64,000 bases of DNA. Origin: Thermoproteota archaeon. Lineage in GTDB: Archaea > Thermoproteota > Nitrososphaeria > Nitrososphaerales > Nitrosopumilaceae. This document shows, one piece after another, positions 25,278 through 33,744 of this stretch. Location of the stretch: positions 124,001 to 188,000 of the forward strand of contig QQVN01000003.1 of the NCBI GenBank assembly GCA_003352285.1. The letters run 5' to 3'. Position 1 is the first letter of the stretch. Each line of letters starts with the position of its first letter. The notes beneath the pieces are model-generated. The model saw only the letters and a list, made by a program, of their open reading frames with translations, was not told the origin of the DNA and searched no databases. Made by a program: the position numbers and the translations under genes.

Positions 25278-25687
25278 TTTCCATTCTCCTTTGATATGGT
25301 TTTTTCATCTAGAACTCTTTCTACTGTTTGCAGAATTTTGTCTATGTTGAATGGTTTGTGAATTATTGCTGATGGTTGTAATTCTAAAATTTTCGGATTA
25401 AGGTCTACTGTATTGTCTGCAGTAATCATAATGATTTTTGCATCTGGATCAATTTGCCTAATGTTGTATAATGCATACAATCCATCGTATTCTGGCATTC
25501 TATGATCTAAGAATACTACATCTGGTTTGTGTTTTTGAAATAACTGGACAGCTTCCTTTCCATTATATCCGCAGCCCAGGACATTAATCTGCTTTAATTT
25601 TAGATAATCTGCAAATACAGATACGGTATCTACATCATCATCGATGACTATTGAAGAAACTTTATCAAATCCCAATATAATTACCAC
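25274..25687 (-). CDS. Standalone response-regulator receiver protein
   Basis: 137 residues from a GTG start. Receiver residues are IVIDDDVDTV, the acceptor Asp in VVFLDHRMPEYDGLY, IIMITAD and IIHKPFNIDKIL. No output domain. Its 3' end is coupled to the HEAT-repeat gene, so the scaffold protein is the best candidate partner for phosphorylation-dependent binding; this is inference. Confidence 0.9.
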   Translation of the reverse strand: MVIILGFDKVSSIVIDDDVDTVSVFADYLKLKQINVLGCGYNGKEAVQLFQKHKPDVVFLDHRMPEYDGLYALYNIRQIDPDAKIIMITADNTVDLNPKILELQPSAIIHKPFNIDKILQTVERVLDEKTISKENGN

Positions 25688-25767
25688 TTTTGGTAATGGG
25701 TTTTTAATAAATAAGTATTCTTTTTCATTCTAGGAAATGTTATAAACATCATACCGTAATACTATGC

Positions 25768-26376
25768 ATGGGCGGATTGGATAGATTATTGGCTAAATCT
25801 CTGAATAACACTATTAGAAATAATCTAGGTGAAAAAACAACTCAAAAAGTAGAAGAAAGACTATTTCAAAAATATGGTTTATCTCTTACACAGTCCATTG
25901 AAGAATTTCACAAAATTGATGCAGTCTTGCGAGAATTTTTTGGAGCAGGAGCTGATGGTTTGGAATCAAAGTTCATGCAGAGTCTTTGCAGTGCAAAATC
26001 AAAGAATAAAACAAACAACTGGTTTAGTATAACAGATAATCATACTAGTCAAACTATTATGGAAAGTTTTGGAGATGACGACAAATCTGCAATTCTTAAT
26101 GTAGTTATTGAAGATGCAAAAATTATTTCTGATATTCTTGTTGATTGTAAAATCCCTCAAACATCTGGCTATCGCAAAATAAATCAATTAATCAAAGATG
26201 GATTATTGGTTGATGATGGTTACACAATTACTTCTGATGGAAGAAGAGTCACAAAATATAGATCACTCTTTGATAATATTAGAATAAACATTGTGAAAAA
26301 TAAAATTACAGTTGATGTTCAACTATCAAGACCTGACTTTAATGATAGCTCTGTATTGCAAGTAATTTACGGATAA
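25768..26376 (+). CDS. Helix-turn-helix regulator, thaumarchaeal type
   Basis: 202 residues. The N-terminal 75 residues are helical (GLDRLLAKSLNNTIRN, then KVEERLFQKYGLSLTQSIEEF). Residues about 105-170 form a winged helix: AKIISDILVDCKIPQTSGYRKINQLIKDGLLVDDG with a wing YTITSDGRRVTKY. The ligand and targets are unknown. It is divergent from the receiver-HEAT operon with about 80 bases between, so it may control that operon. Confidence 0.75.
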   Translation: MGGLDRLLAKSLNNTIRNNLGEKTTQKVEERLFQKYGLSLTQSIEEFHKIDAVLREFFGAGADGLESKFMQSLCSAKSKNKTNNWFSITDNHTSQTIMESFGDDDKSAILNVVIEDAKIISDILVDCKIPQTSGYRKINQLIKDGLLVDDGYTITSDGRRVTKYRSLFDNIRINIVKNKITVDVQLSRPDFNDSSVLQVIYG

Positions 26377-26395
26377 CACTTTACTTCTTAAATTT

Positions 26396-26410
26396 GGATG
26401 TGGAACATCC
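26396..26410. promoter_or_regulatory. Short perfect inverted repeat after the regulator gene
   Basis: GGATGT-GGA-ACATCC, a 6-base inverted repeat with a 3-base centre, 20 bases after the regulator stop. It could be a small hairpin or a dimer binding site. Its position upstream of the transporter gene makes an operator possible. Confidence 0.25.
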
Positions 26411-26534
26411 CTACATCAGTTTCCAAATGATAATATTATAACATCTTTTGTTTTCAATCTTGGAAACGGATCATATTATTAGTGAGTAAGTGTTTCCATT
26501 TATGGGAATGGGTGGTGTGTAGCTGTCACTATTA

Positions 26535-27488
26535 GTGAATATAGAAAAAAAATCTTTTTTCAAAAAAATCTCTAAAGTTAATTTAAAATCAACTACTACT
26601 CTTGGAATAACTCTTGCTGTTTTAGCTGCTGCTTTTTCTGCACTACCAAATGTGATTCCCAAACCTTTGATGGAAGGAAACTCTGATGGTATTACTCCAA
26701 ATCCACTGATGCTAGTTTTTGTAATTTATGTGATCAATGGATTGTTCTTTACGCCACTTGCAGGAAAGAAAAGTCCTATCAACAAACTAAGCAAATACAC
26801 AATTTTTCTTTTAATTTTATTGGGAGTACTTGAAACATCTGGGACACTTGCTTATACAGTAGGATTACAAGATACTAGCGCATTAAATGCATCTGTTCTT
26901 GTGAATGGTGAAACAGTTTTTGCTATTCTAATTGGAATTACACTTTTCAAAGAAAAACTAGGAAAGCGAGAAGTATTACCCTTCATGCTAATTGTTTCTG
27001 GAACTGTTTTTCTTCCATTGGGAAGTGACTTGTATCATCAAAACTGGGAACTTTCTGAATTTGTTTATGGCGATATGTTGATCCTATTATCTGGCTTTTT
27101 TTACTGTCTTGATACATTCATAGCTAAAAAAATCAGTGATTCGATTAACACCAGAAGAGTAGTTCAAATAATGTCTTGCTCTGGTGCTGTCTTTACACTA
27201 GCATTGATGCTTTATTTTGAAATACCATTTGATATTGCAGTTGAACAGTTTTCGATAATTTCTATGGTGGGATTTCTGGGAATAGGAGTGACTATGATGT
27301 TCTTTGTAATTGCATTACGTCTAATAGGTGCAGTGAGGACAGTTTTGTTATATTCGACATCTACCATTTTTAGCGTCATTTATTCTACAGTGTATTTATC
27401 AGAAGCAATTACTATCATAAACATAACATCTGTTGGAATAGTGATGATAGGAATTTTTGCATTACGTCAAAAATTGGGTTCAGAATAA
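26535..27488 (+). CDS. DMT-superfamily transporter (EamA type)
   Basis: 317 residues with ten membrane spans in two EamA halves: the first ends with NASVLVNGETVFAILIGITLFKE-like sequence and the second with STSTIFSVIYSTVYLSEAI. These exporters move metabolites or drugs. The substrate cannot be told. The start is GTG at 26535; a TAG lies in frame just upstream, and no ATG is available until well inside. A 158-base gap before it holds only the inverted repeat at 26396. Confidence 0.88.
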   Translation: MNIEKKSFFKKISKVNLKSTTTLGITLAVLAAAFSALPNVIPKPLMEGNSDGITPNPLMLVFVIYVINGLFFTPLAGKKSPINKLSKYTIFLLILLGVLETSGTLAYTVGLQDTSALNASVLVNGETVFAILIGITLFKEKLGKREVLPFMLIVSGTVFLPLGSDLYHQNWELSEFVYGDMLILLSGFFYCLDTFIAKKISDSINTRRVVQIMSCSGAVFTLALMLYFEIPFDIAVEQFSIISMVGFLGIGVTMMFFVIALRLIGAVRTVLLYSTSTIFSVIYSTVYLSEAITIINITSVGIVMIGIFALRQKLGSE

Positions 27489-27526
27489 CTAGAAAACTTG
27501 AATATTATCTAAGAATATGTCCTTAC

Positions 27527-27664
27527 ATGGCTTCTATTCGAGATATCGGTAAATTCTTTGTTTTTCTTGTTGCAGGATTAGTGGCTATAATTGTAGGTTC
27601 TTTTATGATAAGAGGCAACATGCATCTTTGGGATAGAAAAAAATCTAATGATGATGAAAAATAG
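27527..27664 (+). CDS. Small single-span membrane protein
   Basis: 45 residues from an ATG. One membrane helix (FFVFLVAGLVAIIVGSFMI) with a charged C-terminal tail (WDRKKSNDDEK). It follows the transporter by 38 bases. Function unknown. Confidence 0.55.
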   Translation: MASIRDIGKFFVFLVAGLVAIIVGSFMIRGNMHLWDRKKSNDDEK

Positions 27665-27699
27665 ACAAGGTCAATTATGAGTATTACAACAGTATCTTA

Positions 27700-28008
27700 T
27701 TGCTTCAAGATTCATCGATTAGAAAATCCATTGATGAATACATCAAGCGAAGAATCAAGGAAATTCCTCTGGAGGTAAAAGAGACTTTTTTTAAAACTAA
27801 ACAAGTCTGGAAATGTGAAAACGAAGTGGATTTTCTATATGGCTATTATGTTGGAAAAATCGAAGAGTCTACACTTCATTACCTACTCAAAGCAACAAGG
27901 GCTTCTGCAGGAGGATTTATCGATTCATTTGAAATAAGAGGAATGATTGAATCCCATAGGTCTGAATTGCTCACTTTGATCAAAAATACCCTCACTGAAA
28001 ATCAGTGA
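27700..28008 (+). CDS. Small helical protein, unknown function
   Basis: 102 residues from a TTG, the only available start in this open frame after the preceding stop. It is mostly helical and charged (IRKSIDEYIKRRIKEIP, then EVDFLYGYYVGKIEES and FEIRGMIESHRSELLTLI). No signal, membrane segment or metal site. An overlapping ATG-started frame at 27677 is shorter and less protein-like. Confidence 0.6.
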   Translation: MLQDSSIRKSIDEYIKRRIKEIPLEVKETFFKTKQVWKCENEVDFLYGYYVGKIEESTLHYLLKATRASAGGFIDSFEIRGMIESHRSELLTLIKNTLTENQ

Positions 28009-28039
28009 ACTAGAAATACTACAAAACATATCAAAATAC

Positions 28040-28213
28040 ATGGTAGGTCCACAAGACGGTGGCTTTGGATTTGATCAATCTAAAAAATACTCCAACGTAG
28101 AAAACCTTGAACAAATTTGCGTTCAATGCCAGGCTGGTCAACATAAAAACTGTCTCGCAAAAAACAAAAAACAAGATAATTGCGATTGTGAGTACTGTAT
28201 CGTTTACGGCTAA
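28040..28213 (+). CDS. Small cysteine-rich protein
   Basis: 57 residues from an ATG. After a Gly-rich start (MVGPQDGGFGFDQSKKYS) come CVQCQAGQHKNCLAK and NCDCEYC: six cysteines and one His, likely one or two metal sites. The CLAK/CDC pattern recalls the small protein at 23788. No family assigned. Confidence 0.6.
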   Translation: MVGPQDGGFGFDQSKKYSNVENLEQICVQCQAGQHKNCLAKNKKQDNCDCEYCIVYG

Positions 28214-28247
28214 TTACATTAATTAATAAAAATAATTTAGGATTTTC

Positions 28248-28346
28248 ATGCCGTCAGTAAAAAATATCGCAATTTGGATTGGAATACTGGGTGGGGGTAT
28301 TGGCTTCTTCCTGATGATGGATACCCTTGGTGAATTAATGCGTTAA
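28248..28346 (+). CDS. Very small membrane protein
   Basis: 32 residues from an ATG with one Gly-rich membrane helix (IAIWIGILGGGIGFFLMM) and a short tail. An AT-rich box (ATTAATAAAAATAA) precedes it. Its size makes the call tentative. Confidence 0.45.
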   Translation: MPSVKNIAIWIGILGGGIGFFLMMDTLGELMR

Positions 28347-28409
28347 CGCCTAGTATTTTTTTTGTGAAAAGCTACTACTTTTTAAGAAAATTTTTCTTTT
28401 TTCTATATC

Positions 28410-28958
28410 TTGAATCAGACTCAAACAAATAGAACCTTGGCCAATGTGTGCCTGTTTTGCAATCAAGTTCTAAATCCACCTACGATGTGTAGATATTGTG
28501 GTTTCAAATTCTGTGATGAACATCTTTCCAGTGAAAGTCATCAATGCATCAAAACAAGATACAGCGAATATATTAAAAAAACTGATAATCCTCCAAATGT
28601 AATTAATGGAAAATTTCGTGTAGTTTGCAACGTTTGTGGTTTTGTATCAAAAAAGCCTACTCCAATTGAATATGCCGGAGAGGAATTGATTCAACATACT
28701 CAGATGATTGGCTGCTCTCAAAACATCTATCTTGAAGAAATCAATCCTGAATTAAACGATGCAGAAAAAATTAGAATAAAATCCACCACCGAATCAGAAT
28801 CTATCAAAGCAAAATCTGTATCTTCTCCAACTGATATGTCATCAAATGATTCTGTCGTTGAACAAATTCTTCGACTTTCAACCTTTAAGGAAAAAGGAAT
28901 GATATCAGATGAAGAGTTTAATTTTATTAAAAAAGAACTAATTAAGAGATTAAAGTAA
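28410..28958 (+). CDS. AN1-type zinc-finger protein with C-terminal SHOCT-like helix pair
   Basis: 182 residues from a TTG. Residues 14-50 form an AN1 finger: CLFCNQVLNPP, CRYCGFKFCDEHL and HQC supply the eight-ligand two-zinc pattern. A second C-x2-C knuckle is at about 73 (CNVCGF) with H and C later (HTQMIGC). A Ser/Thr linker follows, then VVEQILRLSTFKEKGMIS and DEEFNFIKKELI, the short SHOCT-type oligomerisation motif. AN1 fingers are best known in eukaryotic stress and ubiquitin-linked proteins; the archaeal role is unknown. Confidence 0.85.
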   Translation: MNQTQTNRTLANVCLFCNQVLNPPTMCRYCGFKFCDEHLSSESHQCIKTRYSEYIKKTDNPPNVINGKFRVVCNVCGFVSKKPTPIEYAGEELIQHTQMIGCSQNIYLEEINPELNDAEKIRIKSTTESESIKAKSVSSPTDMSSNDSVVEQILRLSTFKEKGMISDEEFNFIKKELIKRLK

Positions 28959-28997
28959 AAACTATTATCTTTAATATTGAAATTGTAAATTCTTACC

Positions 28998-29438
28998 ATG
29001 ATAACAAAAGAAATACAGAGTTTTCTAAAAGAGCAAAAACTGGGATATGTTGCTACTGTTTCAAGTGATAATATGCCAAATTTATCTCCAAAGGGAACCA
29101 TTGTTGCATTGGATGAGAAACATCTTATCTTTGCAGAAATTCGTTCTCCAAAAACAATTGCTAATTTGAAAATTAATCCTAAATTGGAAATCAATGTTGT
29201 AGATCCTTTAATTCGTAAAGGATATCGATTCAAGGGTGATGCAAAAATTATTACATATGGAGATGAGTTTGAAAAAATTACTAGTGAATATAAAAAATCA
29301 GGAATTAAAAGCAAAATTAACGCAATTGTAAAGATTAAAGTTTCTGACGTTGAAGAAGTAACCTCTCCTCTCTATGATCTTGGATTTTCTGAAGAAGAGA
29401 TTAAACAGAAATGGAAAAAAATCTTTCTAGATAGATAG
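28998..29438 (+). CDS. Pyridoxamine 5'-phosphate oxidase-like flavin protein
   Basis: 146 residues, a split beta-barrel. KLGYVATVSSDNMPNLSPKG and IIFAEIRSPKT-like segments bind FMN phosphate in this family; FKGDAKIITYGDEFEKI is the central strand pair. Members use FMN or F420 to reduce small molecules. The presence of F420 genes in the window makes F420 a fair possibility. It converges with the coiled-coil gene at 29439 with no spacer. Confidence 0.85.
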   Translation: MITKEIQSFLKEQKLGYVATVSSDNMPNLSPKGTIVALDEKHLIFAEIRSPKTIANLKINPKLEINVVDPLIRKGYRFKGDAKIITYGDEFEKITSEYKKSGIKSKINAIVKIKVSDVEEVTSPLYDLGFSEEEIKQKWKKIFLDR

Positions 29439-30284
29439 TTAATTTCCTGAATTTTTTAATTCTTCTAATTGTCTTTTTGTCTCCTCATGCTCTTTTCTTT
29501 CTTTTTCTAATAATTTTTGGACTATTTCCAGCTCATTTACTGTTCTTTGCAGCTTGTGATTCATTGATGCAACAACTGCACTGGCTGCTTCAACAATATT
29601 TTTTGAAGTATGACCTGTACTTGATAGCTCGTTTTGAATAAACGCCATCTCTTTTTTTGCCATTCCAATCTCGCCTGTTTTGAGATCTTTTTGACTCTGG
29701 ATCTTTTGTATTTCTGCTCTAGCGTTTGCAAGTCTAGCATTTGTATTGCTTAATTCATTCTCAGCTTCTTGCTGCTTTGCATTTACTTGATCAAGGACTG
29801 ATTGAGATTCTGTTACTTTTCTCTTAATTTCTTCATAAGTTTCTTTATTCTTATCAATGTCTTTTCTTACTTCAGCTAGAACTTGGTCTGCATCTTCTAA
29901 TTCTGCGAGTTTTTTCTTTTTTTCTTCATATTGATTGGATGCATTTTCAATTTGGGATTTTATAGAGCCTATTTTTTGTAGATTCTGTTCGTGTTCAAAT
30001 TTTACTTGTTCTATTTCTTTTTTCTTTTGATTTAATTCCTTTTTTACATTCATTAAATTTCCGACTGCTACATCGTACTCTTCTTTAACGCTTGCAAGTT
30101 TATTTGAAATTGATTCAAATTCGTTTGTTTTTGTTTTGATCTCATTTTGTAATGATTCTAATTCATTTTCGTATCTCTCTTTTAGAATCTCCTCCTGACT
30201 TTTGATTTTTACTGGTTCTGGAACTTCTTGTGACGGTGACTCCTCTTCAATATCTGTCTTTTTTCGTTTAAACCAATCCAACAT
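29439..30284 (-). CDS. Long coiled-coil protein
   Basis: 281 residues from the ATG at 30284 (a GTG two codons earlier is possible). After MLDWFKRKK and an acidic linker, residues about 35-280 are almost continuous coiled coil (heptads such as LESLQNEIKTKTNEFESI and LEIVQKLLEKERKEHEE). No head domain. It resembles SMC-like or structural coiled coils only by composition. Final gene of the minus-strand run from the LIM-like gene through LysRS. Confidence 0.75.
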   Translation of the reverse strand: MLDWFKRKKTDIEEESPSQEVPEPVKIKSQEEILKERYENELESLQNEIKTKTNEFESISNKLASVKEEYDVAVGNLMNVKKELNQKKKEIEQVKFEHEQNLQKIGSIKSQIENASNQYEEKKKKLAELEDADQVLAEVRKDIDKNKETYEEIKRKVTESQSVLDQVNAKQQEAENELSNTNARLANARAEIQKIQSQKDLKTGEIGMAKKEMAFIQNELSSTGHTSKNIVEAASAVVASMNHKLQRTVNELEIVQKLLEKERKEHEETKRQLEELKNSGN

Positions 30285-30313
30285 TTTCACTCTTTACTTT
30301 ATTCATATACGGG

Positions 30314-30514
30314 TTATTTGATAGTCCTTTTCCCCTTAATGAATTGAAAATAAAATCCTATCCCGCCTACTACAAAACCAAAGAGTATGGCAAGCATTCC
30401 TAACTCTGGTGATTCGCCAAGATATGTTGGAGCGGTTACAAAAATTAATGCACCTAAAATAATCAAGAAAAATCCCCCACTTCTCCTATTCTTGTTGTGT
30501 TCACTATGGGCCAT
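30314..30514 (-). CDS. Small two-span membrane protein
   Basis: 66 residues. A basic N-terminus (MAHSEHNKNRRSG) is followed by FFLIILGALIFVTAPTYLG and LGMLAILFGFVVGGIGFYF helices and a basic end (KGKRTIK). It starts 2 bases after the lysS stop, so it is likely co-transcribed. Function unknown. Confidence 0.65.
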   Translation of the reverse strand: MAHSEHNKNRRSGGFFLIILGALIFVTAPTYLGESPELGMLAILFGFVVGGIGFYFQFIKGKRTIK

Positions 30515-30516
30515 TG

Positions 30517-32106
30517 TTAACCAATTTGTTTTTCAATGGTTTCTGCAACTTTTTTTCTTCCAATATCCGAAATGAACGGACCAATCTTTGGACCTTTTGT
30601 GGTATTTAGCAAAATTTGATAGAGAATCTTAAAAAAATCTCTTGGTGGCACATTGTTTGATTTTGCAATTTGATAAATTGAATTTTGTAAATCTTCTGGT
30701 TCTTTTTCTTCTCTGAGAATTTTCACTAATTCTTTTAATGCTAATTCTTTCTCTGAATCAATTTCTATTTTGATCTTTTCATGCTCATCAAATTCATCAG
30801 CATAATTGCCTGCTAATCTAATAAGTTCCTCTATTCTGGGGTTTCCTTCTTTTATAACTCCATAATCAACTAATTTTTTTGTTATTCTGGAGGCTCTATC
30901 TTCTTTGAAAATCTTTGATAACTCAGTCAGTAATCTATAGCTGACATATGGAGCTGGCTGTTTTGGAGGATTAAGTAGGTTAACATACTCATAAAGCCCT
31001 CGCAGTTTTGTTACTTTAGCTTCGTTATCCAGTTTTATTTTTCCAAAATAAACATCTTCGATTTCTTTGTATTCATCCATTAGATTTGGAATATCTTCAA
31101 ATCCTAGCTCTCTAGCTCCTGTAATTCGTTTGTATAATAATAGAAGAATTGATTTTGGATCTCCATACTTTAGCCATTTTTGGGATGTTACAACGTTGCC
31201 CAAAGATTTTGAGATCTTCTTACCTCCTTTGTCCAGAAACATTTCATACTTTACATGGTGTGGATGAGGATATTTTAGAACTTCATCTGCAACCCAATCA
31301 TTTACTTTAACGGAATCCATGATGTCTTTTCCATATGCTTCAAATCTAATATCAAATGCCTGCCATCGTGCAGCAAATTCGACTTTCCAGGCAAGTTTTC
31401 CTAGATCTTTTGTAATATCTGCCTCTCCTTCGTGACTGCATCCTTTGATAATCTTTGAACCTACTTCAACATCATGACAACGATATCTTACTTTTTTCTC
31501 ATTTGGAATATATTCATATGATTCTGCAGTGTATAATTTACTGCATTGTGCACAAACAGGAAAATATGGTAGATATTTTTGATACTTTTCTTGCCCAACT
31601 AATTCTGCAATCTTATTTCCTATCTTCTCACTATTTTCCAAAATAGTGTGAATTTGATCTTTTAGAAGACCTTGTTGATATGTGTCTTTGGCTCTTTGAA
31701 ACTTGAACTTGATCTCTAATGCATCTAATCCTTCTAAAAGAAGACTGCTCATGTGCATTCCATAGGAATCATGACATCCAAACGGATCCGGAATTAAAGA
31801 AACTGGTTTTGCTAAATGCTCTGATAAAGAATCTGGAAATCCCTCAGGAATTTTTCGTAAACCGTCTAAATCATCTGAATATGCAATTAATTCTGAATTG
31901 TATCCAAAATTTTCTAATGCTAACTTTACTCCGTATGCTCTTACGGCATCCCCCAAACTTCCAATATGTGGAACTCCAGATGCTCCTAATCCGCTTTCTA
32001 CACGAATCAAATTTGTACTTCTTCCTAGACTTTCTTCTCTTTGAATTAGTTCATGTGCAAGCTTATCAATCCAAGTACCTTTACCAATAATTTCTTGTTC
32101 TGACAT
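30517..32106 (-). CDS. lysS: Lysyl-tRNA synthetase, class I
   Basis: 529 residues. It charges tRNA-Lys using the class I fold found in many archaea instead of the class II enzyme. The HIGH-like motif is SGVPHIGSLGD near residue 43, and the KMSKS motif is GGKKISKSLGN near residue 290. A zinc-like pair CAQCSKLY and a downstream RCHDVE are in the insertion region. It begins 6 bases after the elp3 stop on the same strand. The link to Elp3, which modifies the wobble base of tRNA-Lys, is noted under findings. Confidence 0.97.
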   Translation of the reverse strand: MSEQEIIGKGTWIDKLAHELIQREESLGRSTNLIRVESGLGASGVPHIGSLGDAVRAYGVKLALENFGYNSELIAYSDDLDGLRKIPEGFPDSLSEHLAKPVSLIPDPFGCHDSYGMHMSSLLLEGLDALEIKFKFQRAKDTYQQGLLKDQIHTILENSEKIGNKIAELVGQEKYQKYLPYFPVCAQCSKLYTAESYEYIPNEKKVRYRCHDVEVGSKIIKGCSHEGEADITKDLGKLAWKVEFAARWQAFDIRFEAYGKDIMDSVKVNDWVADEVLKYPHPHHVKYEMFLDKGGKKISKSLGNVVTSQKWLKYGDPKSILLLLYKRITGARELGFEDIPNLMDEYKEIEDVYFGKIKLDNEAKVTKLRGLYEYVNLLNPPKQPAPYVSYRLLTELSKIFKEDRASRITKKLVDYGVIKEGNPRIEELIRLAGNYADEFDEHEKIKIEIDSEKELALKELVKILREEKEPEDLQNSIYQIAKSNNVPPRDFFKILYQILLNTTKGPKIGPFISDIGRKKVAETIEKQIG

Positions 32107-32112
32107 CTATTA

Positions 32113-33696
32113 TCACAAAATTTTTGCCATATATGGACCATGCAACGAATAACCTATCTTTTGATAGTACTCTCTGGTCCCTACTGCACTGATTACCAAT
32201 AGTTTTTTTGCATCAAATTCTTCTCTGGCAATTTTTTCAGCTTCACTCATTAGGTTCTTTCCTAACCCTGAATGCTGTATTCTCTCCTTCTCTCTATGGC
32301 CTAATTTGAGGGATTTTCCAAAAACATGCAGCTCCCTTACAATACATGTGTTTTCTTCAACTTCTTTTCTATGGGCATATTGGCTAGGATTTCTTAATCT
32401 CAAAAACCCATAGATGAAATCATCTGGATCATCATATGAGAAAAAGACTTCGTTACCATTTGAAGAATCATAATCTTCTCTATTCAATTTTAAATCTTCT
32501 ATCTTTGATTCCTTATTTGCCAAACCTGCCTCCCTACAACGAATGCAATTACACCTTAACCCTTCTTTTTTCATACTATCTAGAACAATTTGGCGAAGAT
32601 TTCCAAGTTTAGGGCCTGCAACAATATCTTGAGATGATATTTCTCTTTGAACTCTCATAATTCTTGCCCATCTGGGGATGTTTCTCTTAACTTGCTTTAG
32701 TACATGTAACATTTGCTCATCTGAATATGGTTTGTAACTTCCTGACTTGTAATCATCATACATTGGCGTATTTTCTAATACTAATGATGGATAGATCTTT
32801 AACATATCTGGTTTGAATCTAGGATCATCAAAAAGCTTCTTGAAATCATCAATATCTTCCTGTGGTGTTACAGTGGGAAGACCAGGCATCATATGTGCAA
32901 CTATTTTGTACCCTGCATCTTTTGCTAATTGAAATGATTCAATCACATCCTCTAGGTTATGTCCTCTGTTTACGATGTTGTAGACTCTTTCTTGTAAGCT
33001 TTGAACTCCTATCTCGATTCTAGTAACTCCATACCCTAGCATTGCATCAATGTGTTCTTTTTTACAATAATCTGGTTTTGTTTCAATCGTAAAACCAACA
33101 TTTCGAAATTCTGCATGTTCATTATTTGCTTTTGATTCTTCCAAGTTTGATGATACAAAACCATTAAGTGTGTCATAGCACGATTTTATGAAATTAGTCT
33201 GGTAATCTTTTGGCATGAAAAGAAATGTTCCTCCAACAATCACTAATTCTATTTTAGATGCATCATGACCGTATGTTAGTAATTTTTTTAATTTACTTGT
33301 AATTTGATTTTTTACTTCGTAATTACTCTCTATTGCATTAATTGTGGATGGTTCTTTTCCAGTATAGCTATTGGGAGTGTTGAATTCAATTCCTCCTGGA
33401 CAATATGTACATCTGCCATGTGGACATGCAAATGGCTTTGGCATTAACGCAATTACTGCAACCCCTGAAGCTGTTTTTACAGGTTTTTTGATTAACACAT
33501 TTTGTAATTTTTCAAAATCGTCTCCTGAAACCATTGATAAAATTTCATGATTTCGTGGAATTCTCTCTAACGAATATTTTGCACAAATTTTTTTTATTTC
33601 GTTTTTGACTTTTTGCTTGGTAGGCTCTATTACTGTGAGTAGGTTTTGTGAAATCTCATTACACGCTTTAGTGAAATTAACATCTGTTTGAGACAT
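32113..33696 (-). CDS. elp3: Archaeal Elp3 tRNA U34 carboxymethyltransferase
   Basis: 527 residues, one chain with both expected domains. The radical SAM core has CPHGRCTYCPGG (C-x4-C-x2-C) near residue 92, then FTIETKPDYC, GYGVTRIEIGVQSL and HMMPGLPTVTPQED. Extra cysteines CNCIRCREAG lie near residue 376. The C-terminal GNAT domain contains LHVFGKSLKLG and GLGKNLMSEAEKIA, ending ISAVGTREYYQKIGY. It adds carboxymethyl groups to wobble uridine of certain tRNAs. Confidence 0.96.
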   Translation of the reverse strand: MSQTDVNFTKACNEISQNLLTVIEPTKQKVKNEIKKICAKYSLERIPRNHEILSMVSGDDFEKLQNVLIKKPVKTASGVAVIALMPKPFACPHGRCTYCPGGIEFNTPNSYTGKEPSTINAIESNYEVKNQITSKLKKLLTYGHDASKIELVIVGGTFLFMPKDYQTNFIKSCYDTLNGFVSSNLEESKANNEHAEFRNVGFTIETKPDYCKKEHIDAMLGYGVTRIEIGVQSLQERVYNIVNRGHNLEDVIESFQLAKDAGYKIVAHMMPGLPTVTPQEDIDDFKKLFDDPRFKPDMLKIYPSLVLENTPMYDDYKSGSYKPYSDEQMLHVLKQVKRNIPRWARIMRVQREISSQDIVAGPKLGNLRQIVLDSMKKEGLRCNCIRCREAGLANKESKIEDLKLNREDYDSSNGNEVFFSYDDPDDFIYGFLRLRNPSQYAHRKEVEENTCIVRELHVFGKSLKLGHREKERIQHSGLGKNLMSEAEKIAREEFDAKKLLVISAVGTREYYQKIGYSLHGPYMAKIL

Positions 33697-33744
33697 TGTT
33701 GTTTTGACGATACTCTGTCATAAATTCTTTAAAAAGAAATGTTA

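Noticed and set aside
25751-25758. ATACCGTA before the regulator at 25768, and TACGGTAT at 44747 upstream of htrA, as operators of the 38290 regulator
   Set aside because: Each is only one arm of the palindrome, and about two such 8-base matches are expected by chance in 64 kb on both strands.
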